Source: Lepisosteus oculatus
Taxonomy: Eukaryota; Chordata; Actinopteri; Semionotiformes; Lepisosteidae
Direction of reading: 5' to 3'
Length of the DNA: 64,000 nucleotides
NCBI RefSeq assembly: GCF_040954835.1
Contig: NC_090698.1
Span: 23,247,501-23,311,500 of the forward strand
Shown: positions 28,101-37,100 of the stretch, in pieces
Layout of the letters: each line of letters opens with the position of its first letter
Position numbering within the stretch: position 1 is the first letter of the stretch
Translations under genes and position numbers: made by a program
The notes under the pieces: model-generated
What the model was told of the DNA's origin: nothing
The model's database searches: none
Seen by the model: only the letters and a program-made list of their open reading frames with translations

Positions 28101-31100
28101 ATGGAAACACCATCTAGGTACTCCTTGTAAGCTAAACACATGGATCTTGTAAGCATCAGAGGAAACTAATGTTTCACGGAGAGGGTGTGGACCAGTAGGT
28201 TGCAGTCTCTCCTCTGGCACTGATGCTACATTAAGGTTTTTGTGAAGATGGGGAAATCCTTTTTTAGAAATTGTGACCAAATAATGAATTTCTGTTTTCC
28301 AGAGCTCTTGAAGCACAAGAAGTCACAGCAGAGTCAAGTGCCAAAGGCCCAGACTCCTCAGCCCAGAATGGGGCTCGATTCAGAAGGGCCCAGTTCCAGA
28401 AGCCCAAGCCCATCCTTAGTAGAGCAGCCACTGGCCCTCGGACACGATCACACAGTGGGGATCCACAGCATTTGCCTGGTGAGAATGGAAGGTTCAGGAG
28501 AAAATGTACTGCAAACTGAAAATTAAATTATTTATTAAGTACATACAGTAATAGTGGCATTTTGCAAGGTAATTGGAGATTCCAGAGACTTTACTCCCAA
28601 ATGAATTCATTGATTTTTCTTGGGTTTTAGCAGAAGATTGCAGTGAAACTGCTCCCAGTGAAGTAGGAACTCCAGAGATGATTGTGGAGAATGTTGGCTG
28701 TGACCAATTGAGAAAAGAAGGAAACAATTGTCGCAGGAAGTTATCATCTGAAGAGAGCACAGGAGACGGGCAAGCAGATATGTATGTTATACTCTTACCT
28801 ATCTAACACACAGTGTATCTTGTACCTACAACACTTAATTTATTTTACCTATATTTTTTGTTACAATGGTTAATATGGTTATTGGTTAATAAGGCCAACG
28901 TGTTGTATGTTGTTTTATGTTGTTAAATGTTGAATGGGCTGAGTGAGTGGTTTTTACTTTGAGGAGCAAAAAACAGACAGTTTTACAGAAGGCTCATCAT
29001 TTCTTACAGTTTGTTTTTGCTTATTGGCAATTTGTAACTCACTGACACTCCTGAAAAGTTCTGGAATTGTGCATGAAAATACATTGTACATTATATCTTG
29101 TCAGTGCTGAAAAACTCCCAGTTTCTAAATATTTTTCCCTTTTTTATTGAAATTTAAATGCACAGTTTTTTATGTCTGATTGGATGGGGAATAAAAAAAC
29201 AAGGACTATTACAATCATAAAATCTGAATAAAATAAAATATTTTTTTCAGAATACTTGCAAAAGAAAACCGGTCTGAAGAAGCAGCCAAACGTGAGCCAA
29301 GTAAGGTCAGAACTCGCAGTAATCAAAGACCCACAGTCAGCAGCCCAGAGTCCAGCCTCAGGAGATCCCCCAGGAGCAGGGGCATCTTGTCAAGAAGTCT
29401 AAATAAGACAGAGGACACCCCAGAGGCCATTGGCACAACACAGGTGAGAACACAGGAAAGTATCACTGATGATTCCATTAAGAATGTCAGCAAGCCACAA
29501 ATTCCCCTCACCAGCCCATGAAAAACATTATTTTGTATTGCAAAGTGTGTCTCTGCAAATGCAGCAAATACTGGCAATGTGAGTAAAATGAAAACTCAAA
29601 AAATGTAATTCCTTCTAAAGTACTAATATTGTTCATAGCCCCTAAAACCTTTCTTGCACTTTTCATTTCAATACATGTTGTAATTATGTCCTAATTCTTG
29701 TATGAAATGTGATGTTGATAGGAATTACCTTTATATATGTATATATTTAAATATGAAAATGAATATATGATATTAACTTTACAGGATGAAGTTACGAGTA
29801 TCCAGGTTGATGATGTTGTCAATAATGCTGTAACCACAGAAGACACAGGAGGTACATTGATTCATATGTAAATTTCTCCCTGTCTTTAGAAAATCATAAC
29901 TTTGAGTAGCACCTTTTTAAACCACAGAATAACTGGGAATCCTCTGTTGACATTGGGACAAATTTTGACTGATATGGTATTTTATAGTTTTTATGTTAGG
30001 CACCCTTTCTGCCTCTGTAAATATAATAATCATGAGGTCTCAGAAGTTTCTATAAGGGCTAGAGCAGTGGTTCTCAAACTGTGGTACGTATACTGGCAGT
30101 GGTACGTGGAGTGCCTCCAGGTGGTACGCCAAATGACCCTGGAACTGTGTCATGTGCACTGAAAAATCGGGACGGGTTTTCATATTTTGTATTTTAATAC
30201 ATGTCGAATACGCAGCCTATGTACTACGATACAGTGCGCGCTAATACTTCAGTGGACACAAGGAATGCGTGCTACGGATGCAAGTGACCAATTGTATTTA
30301 AAAAAAGCTACTGTAATAGGGAGAAAATAGGGAGAAAGGAGAATGTGCGTGATTTTGGAACAATGCAAACGCGAACGAAAGCGTGATAACAGAAAAATAT
30401 TTAAGAACTGTTCTGATTTGAGAAAAATACACCGAGCGTCTCTGTTTCACTCCCATGCGTATGAAATAAAAACTTTAAATAAATACGGAAATAAAAAACG
30501 GAAACGCGGAAAAATGCAGGCTTGCGGATTGCTAAAGCAGGTAAGCTACACTATTTTTGAAGAACCTTATTTACCGTTGGCAAAAGAGCTGACACGTATT
30601 ATGTGTGGAGAAAAGGCTGCTAAACAGCTCGACCTGCTGCCCCCCTCCCCATGAAAGACACAGTCATTCATAGAATTATTGAAATAAAGGGTTATATCAA
30701 AAGTACACTCGTAGAGCGCGTTAAGATGAGCAGATGTTTTTCACTGCAATAAGATGAGTCTGTAGTCGATTTGGTCAATTTGCTCTTTTACGTTAGATAC
30801 GAGTTTGAGGGTATGTCCCATGAAGACTTTCTGTTCTGTAGTACAGAACAGAAAGTCTACAGGAACTACAGGAACTACAGGAGAGCAAATATTTCAGCTT
30901 CTGAATGAATTTATTGGAGAGAATGTCCTCGACTGGATGAAATGCGTCTGAGTTTGTACAGACGGTGCTAGACAAGCCGACATAACGGTGTAGTTGCACG
31001 AATTAGAGAAATTAATGTACGCATTACAACATCCACCGCGAGACCTTTGCTGTCAAGAAAATGCCTGAGGATTTAATTTCTGTTAGACTCTGTTGTGAAT

Positions 31101-34100
31101 TGTATCAAGGCTCGAAAAATTAATTCACCTATGCTTTGCTCAACTAAACAGGCTCACCCCTCTCACTGAAATGGTGCTTTTTTATTAGTTGTTGTTAATG
31201 TTTTTTTTCTGTAAAACACTTTGAGAAGCCACCTTTAAAGGCGCTTTATCAAATAAAGTTTATTAATATAATATTTATTATATGTATGTGTGAGTGTGTG
31301 TGCACGCGCGTTCATGTTGGTCATTGAGAATTTCTGGGGTTCCTATGAGATGATGACTTGTAGGTGGTACTTGGATGCTTTGGTTGGATTAGGGGTGGTA
31401 CTTGGTCCAAAAAGTTTGAGAACCACTGGGCTAGAGGGTAAAATTTGACTGTATGCAAGTTTTGCTTTACGTGCTATTCAAAATCCATAACCCCCACCTA
31501 AGTCTACTTTATATTGTTTTGTACAGAACCTTGACATGTCTTTTTATTAGAAACTATTGTTCTTTTTAAAGTAAACATAATGCTAAGACATAAAAGCATA
31601 AAATTTCAGGATAGAGGTTGTGCAATTACAGAGCTGTGTGGCTAAATCACTTAACTGGATGTAATACCTGTTCTTTTCTAGGGGCCTCTGACAGACAGAC
31701 AGCAGAAGTTCCTCAACAGGAGCAAACCATCATATTGACGTTGTTTGAAATCCCTCCAAGTTCAATTAACATGTACGAAGAGGGCACTGGCGCCATGGGT
31801 ATAGCTTCAGATGCACTAATGCCACTACCTGTGTTTGTGGAGCCTGTCCCTGCAGAACTCCTAGGCGTGCCGCCATTTCACAGGTGAGATGAAGAAAAAT
31901 TATTCAAAAGTTCAAAACAATCTGAGCAGTCTTGATTTCAAGATCCTCAGTCATTGAAGACATTTTCCGATCATTGGTTTTAATTATCAGGTAAATTTAA
32001 ACTGCCCTAGATGGAATTAAAAGACTAGTAATGGCAGCCCTATTAAAGGCCCATTTTGAATGTGTTAGCATTTTTAGCAAGTTGTTACAGGTACTTAAGT
32101 CTCTTTTTTTATTACATCTACTAAGGAATTTGCCAACCTGCCTTGTTGAGAGCGCTTACAGACTTAAAACTGAAGGTAATAGAAGGGAAAAGAGTTAATT
32201 AAGTGAACAGATATTACATTACTCACTAAAAAAGTATTGTTATTATTATAAATAATAATTATATACATATGGCATTCAGTCATAATCCTACATGTAGTAG
32301 GGCCAGATCATTGACTCGTCAACCAAGCTCAGAAATCAAATGTGTTGTAAACGTGCTGCGCCTCGCATCCTGAGCGGGATTACTGCTGCACCACATCATC
32401 AGTGAAGTAAAATTGCCCGTCTCATGACAATCTGTAGTGTTTCCGTTGTAGAGGTTACCTCAAAATATTTTGTCCCCATTACAGTTGCGGTCAGGTATCC
32501 GTGGAAACGGCCGAAGATCCAAAGATGGCAAAACCTGGGTGTGGGAGTCTGTCAGACCCAGCTGGCAGGTATATCCCGCAGCCAGCCTCCAGCGAACAGC
32601 AGGGCAGAGGTATGGAGATGTGGACTCCAACACAACAACGGACCTTGTCTGTTGCTGATGAACTGGAAACTGGAAGCCTCTGTAATGAGGATAACCCTGA
32701 AGGGCCATCTCAAGAAACAACAGATACCACTGCCGTGGTAAGGCAACAGTTCCCTTTATTTAAATGTATACAGAATTTCTGCGTTCTTGCAGTACAAAAC
32801 TTGTGCAAAATAATCCATCTCAAAGGACTTTGCATTTAAAGAAAGTACCATTTTTGTTATTATGTTTGTTCAGAGTATATTTGTGGGCTCTAAAATCTAG
32901 CTAGCATGTCTGGGTTATTAAGATCTACTTATTGTTAACTTTGAATCTGAAACAACAGTCCCTAGCAACAGTATTAACACTTGACCAATATTTAACTCAT
33001 ATTTCCTTGTTGTATATTTATTCAAATGAGTGGTGAACCAGTGAAAGTACATTAATTATTAAAAGCTGAGGAGAAAAGATAGGTTTTAAGAGGTTTACAA
33101 ATGTTGACAGTCACAGAGTTTCTAATGGGTTTGGGCATCTAGTTTCAGAGATATGCTGCTGATCTTAGAGCTTGATCTTCAACAGAGAAAAAAGGTCTGA
33201 ATCAAAGATAAAACTTTCAGTGCACAGTCTGTTATTCTTTAAATGGTAATTAAATGTTGTGTGGACATTCTTCGTGTTTTCTGTTGTATCATAAAAAAAG
33301 ATTTTTATTGTCACATTTTTTTGTTTGCACTTAGCTTTTTTGTTTTTGTTTTACAGAAACACAGTGTGGAGAGCCCTGCACATTCATGTGGTGAGATACG
33401 TTATTTTGTTTGGTTATTGAATATGCTTACCTATTATTGAAATAAATCTGAAACTTGTTCCTCAAGCTGTGAAAAATAAATATTTTAAACCACAGTAGCA
33501 GTGATGACAAAATTAAAGTGTTACAGTATTCTGTAAATATTTTAACAGTTTATAGGAGGCTAGAGTAAGATACAAAAGAAAAAAGGAAAAAATGAACAAT
33601 ATTTTATAAGCTGTTGACATTGAAACTTACAGCTTCTTAGATCTCAAACTCATATCTTCAGTTGGCTGAAAGGTGATAGTTTGTCCCTGAATAAAAAATA
33701 TTTTTAATAGCACACAGAAAATGCTTGCTAACTGACACTTATAGCTCCAAATGACCTGATGTTTCTTGCAACAAAATCTCTTTTAAATACTGTAATGCAT
33801 CTCCAGTGTCAAACTTCATATCGGGCTGTTTTCTTAAAGCTGAAGGTTATGCCAGGCTGACCCTGGAGCCTGTGGTAGAATCATCTGAATCAGTAGGTGC
33901 TGGGACAGAGGGAACAAGTGATGAAGGAACACAAAAGAAGAGGAAACTGCCAGTAAGGACAAGAAGAGGTGAGTAGCTAAAAGCTGGTTGTGTAAAGTAC
34001 AGTAGCCCTTGCCTTCTAAGTCAACTTTTGTTTGTACAGTGGCAAATCTAGTGCCATGGGTGTCAAAACTCATCCAGATTTCTTAGGTGAACTACTTTCC

Positions 34101-37100
34101 CATTACTTTTTTTATATGTTTCGATTTAAAATGCTTTCTCTACATTCTGTGGTGGTCCTACAGAAAGTATTGTATCTCACCTCATCAGACACAGTGATGA
34201 AAAATATCTTTTTGAAGGCTCCGGTGGAAAGGTCTTCAAAAACCTGTTCCATACAGCAACCATTCTTTTTACACAAAATGATTTTCCTAGCTGAGGAAAG
34301 TCAACACTTTTTACACAAGGGGCGGGAGGTGTATGGAACTTACCATGCCACGTTTCTGAAGATGATGTACTGGGAACTTTCGCTAAAATGGTTAAAGAAA
34401 ATCTTTGGATCAAGTAAGCAAATAAACTTGACTACACACATGCATGTCAAAATAGCTTACATTTGCTACCCTCTCCTATCCAATCCTTCTAGCAGGGTTA
34501 TCTTAATTGAGGTGATAAAGGTGATTTTCAATACTAGTGAGATCTAGAGTTTGATGTGGAGGTCTATGTTGGAAGTGTCTCGTGCTTTTTATTCCAGCCA
34601 CACATATAATAATAATAATAATAATGTTGCTTTATTAGCCCTATACAATTTCTTGCATTAGGAATTCGTCTTTTCGCATACCCCAGCTTGCTCTCCATGA
34701 GACACAGACACACAGACAGGGAGAGAAGCTTGGGGTCAGAGCACAGGGTCAGCCATTGTATGGCTCCCCTGGAGCAGTTAGGGTTAAGGGCCTTGCTCAG
34801 GGGCCCAACGGAGTAGGATTCCTCTGCCAGCTGTGGGATTTGAACCGGCAACTCTGTGACTGGAAGGTTGCCGGTCACGTCACACTGCTTAGCCACAGAG
34901 CCACCGCTCCGCCCATTACCTGATGAAATTGACAGTGTGTTCGTAATGTTTTGCCCAGTGAGTGCACTGGCATTAAAAATCATTTAAGCTTGGCTGGTGG
35001 GGTAAGATGACAGTAATTATTCTTCTGAGTGTCATTTCAGGAAAGCTACAAGTAAAACCCAACAGTTCAAAAAGGAAACCTGTGGAGCGCACAGAGGGCC
35101 GAGGAAAATCTGAGACCTTGCCAGCACAGGAGGATCCCCCATCCCGAGTCCGGACAACGCAGTGTGAAGACCCCAGGCCCGAGGGGGCTCTGGGCCTCAC
35201 AGGGGAGTCACAGTCGTCCGCTGCAGACGTGCCCCCACAGCGTCACAGGGGCAGAGAAGGACCCTCAAACCAGGACAGCTTAATGTCTGCTGAAAGAGAT
35301 ACAACAGAGAGCAGCAGTGGAGAAGAGAATCCATCCTCCAACCTACACATAAAGCCGTCACCCTCTGGTGCTCCATTGATAAGGTGAGAACGATGCTGTT
35401 AATCCAGTGTCCTAATCCTGTTGACCAGAGCTGCTCAAACTTTCCCCATCCCACAGTACACTGCCTCCCTCCCCACAAACCTACACATCACCAGCCCGGG
35501 CACATCACGGCCAGCAGCCATATCACCCTGCAACTCACAACTGGCAACCCACTGAAGCTAAGCAGGTGTGAGCCTGGACAGTACCTGGATGGGAGACCTC
35601 CTGGGGAAAAAAAACTAAGGTTGCTGCTGGAAGAGGTGTTAGTGGGGCCAGCAGGAGGCGCTCACCATGCGGTCCACGTGTGTCCTAATGCCCCAGTATA
35701 GTGATGGGGACACTATACTGTAAACAGGTGCCGTCCTTCGGATGAGACGTAAAACCGAGGTCCTGACTCTCTGTGGTCATTAAAAATCCCATCTCAAAAA
35801 GAGTAGGGGTGTAACCCCGGCGTCCTGGCCAAATTTCCCATTGGCCCTAACCAATCATGGCCTCCTAATAATCCCCATCTATAATCCCCAGCTTCATTAC
35901 TCTCTGCTCTCCTCCCCACTAATAGCTGATGTGTGGTGAGCACTATGGCTGTTGTCGCATCATCCAGGTGGATGCTGCACATTGGTGGTGGTGGAGGGGA
36001 GACCCCATTACCTGTAAAGCGCTTTGAGTGGTGTCCAGAAAAGCGCTATATAAGTGTATAACATAACATTAACAATTATTATCATTGTTAATGTTATGAA
36101 CAACTTATTTCAGTATTTCACATGATTTGCCTTGAAGTGCACAGTCATTTTATCATGGCAAAACTGCTGACCGTGAAACATGGTACTCTTCCATTAATGT
36201 CTGAAGGCACACCATGCTGTGCCATGACACAGAGCAGACCATTCTCAATCCATCTGATTATCTGTAATAGAGGTGCCAACCATAGGGCCTGCCTGTGGTC
36301 TAGATCTCTCCTGCCAAGATATAATGTGTCCTATAGTTACCGTTGTCACTGTTCATGGTGTGCACACCAATACTCTCACAGCACCACAGAGTTTCCTTCG
36401 AGGGCGGACTGAATTCCAATAGGTAGTCAATTTTATGTAGTAAAAATTAGAATTAGGCCCAAGAGGCACATAATCCTGTTGAAATTCTGATGTTATACCA
36501 ATTGCTTTAAACATGCTTTGCAAGTGTGGATAGCTAATTACATTTCATAAGTAGCTATAGTATGCCAATTTATTATTTTTCTTGTTTGAAGGCCTGGGAG
36601 AAAACCTAGAGGATTTTTGTCTTTTATTTCGGAGAAAAGTACCCCTACGTCTCCTAGTGTCCCCAAGACTTGCAGATCTGCAACACACAAACCTCAGATT
36701 AATACCTCTGGGATGGAGAGACGGAAAAGGACTGCTGTTGTAGCTGCTATGAAGAGCTCGTCAAATTCCTCCAGTGATAGCCCAGCCGGTAGAAGATCAC
36801 AGGCTTGGGCATTTCAAAGCAAGCTTTCACCACAGGTAAGGGAATGTAGATTTTACAGTATATATTTGTAATACCTTTTCTTCCACTTTCTTAAGTTCTT
36901 AACTTTCTGAAGTTAACGTGGAGTTTTTATTTTCACCTGTATTCACATGAGGTCTGTAGCACCACCTTCATAAGCTCAGAACTGTCTGGGCGTTGGTAAA
37001 CTATATACAGCGTGCTGTCATTGGCATGTAAAATCAAGACTAAGTACTCTCTGAAAAGAGCTTGACATGGTTAAGGCAGCCAGTAAGAAGTACAGTATGG

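Larger units (their letters stand above)
22530..28781 (+). repeat. BDP1: Five tandem two-exon cassettes in BDP1
   Basis: Exon pairs 22530/23089, 24165/24706, 25524/25991, 27143/27601 and 28303/28631 repeat the same plan. An exon with a RRSRFPxPKPN-L-G-x-TAR core is followed by a spacer exon with a PxxxSxPxxxxxEE...SxKEKxxxxE pattern. Every repeat exon enters with two carried bases and leaves one; every spacer exon does the reverse. The cassettes are 324, 351, 342, 330 and 327 coding bases, all multiples of three. This indicates duplication of a two-exon unit. Confidence 0.88.
30065..31428 (+). mobile_element. hAT-family DNA transposon with intact ends
   Basis: The terminal inverted repeat cagtggttctcaaact at 30065 pairs with agtttgagaaccactg ending at 31428. 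An 8-bp target duplication, ggctagag, sits at 30057-30064 and again at 31429-31436. Both the termini and the 8-bp duplication are diagnostic of hAT elements of the Charlie-like group. It is 1364 bp, lies in BDP1 intron 30, and carries a broken transposase on the plus strand. Confidence 0.93.

Noticed and set aside
34032..34547. 171-residue open frame in BDP1 intron 34
   Set aside because: No recognisable motif, composition is intron-like, and a neighbouring exon pair joins in phase without it.
34564..34983. 139-residue minus-strand open frame
   Set aside because: Covers the reverse SINE copy; no protein homology expected.
35508..35610. A genuine 5S rRNA gene
   Set aside because: The 5S-like part is diverged, lacks the full 3' end, and passes directly into the SINE body shared by other copies.
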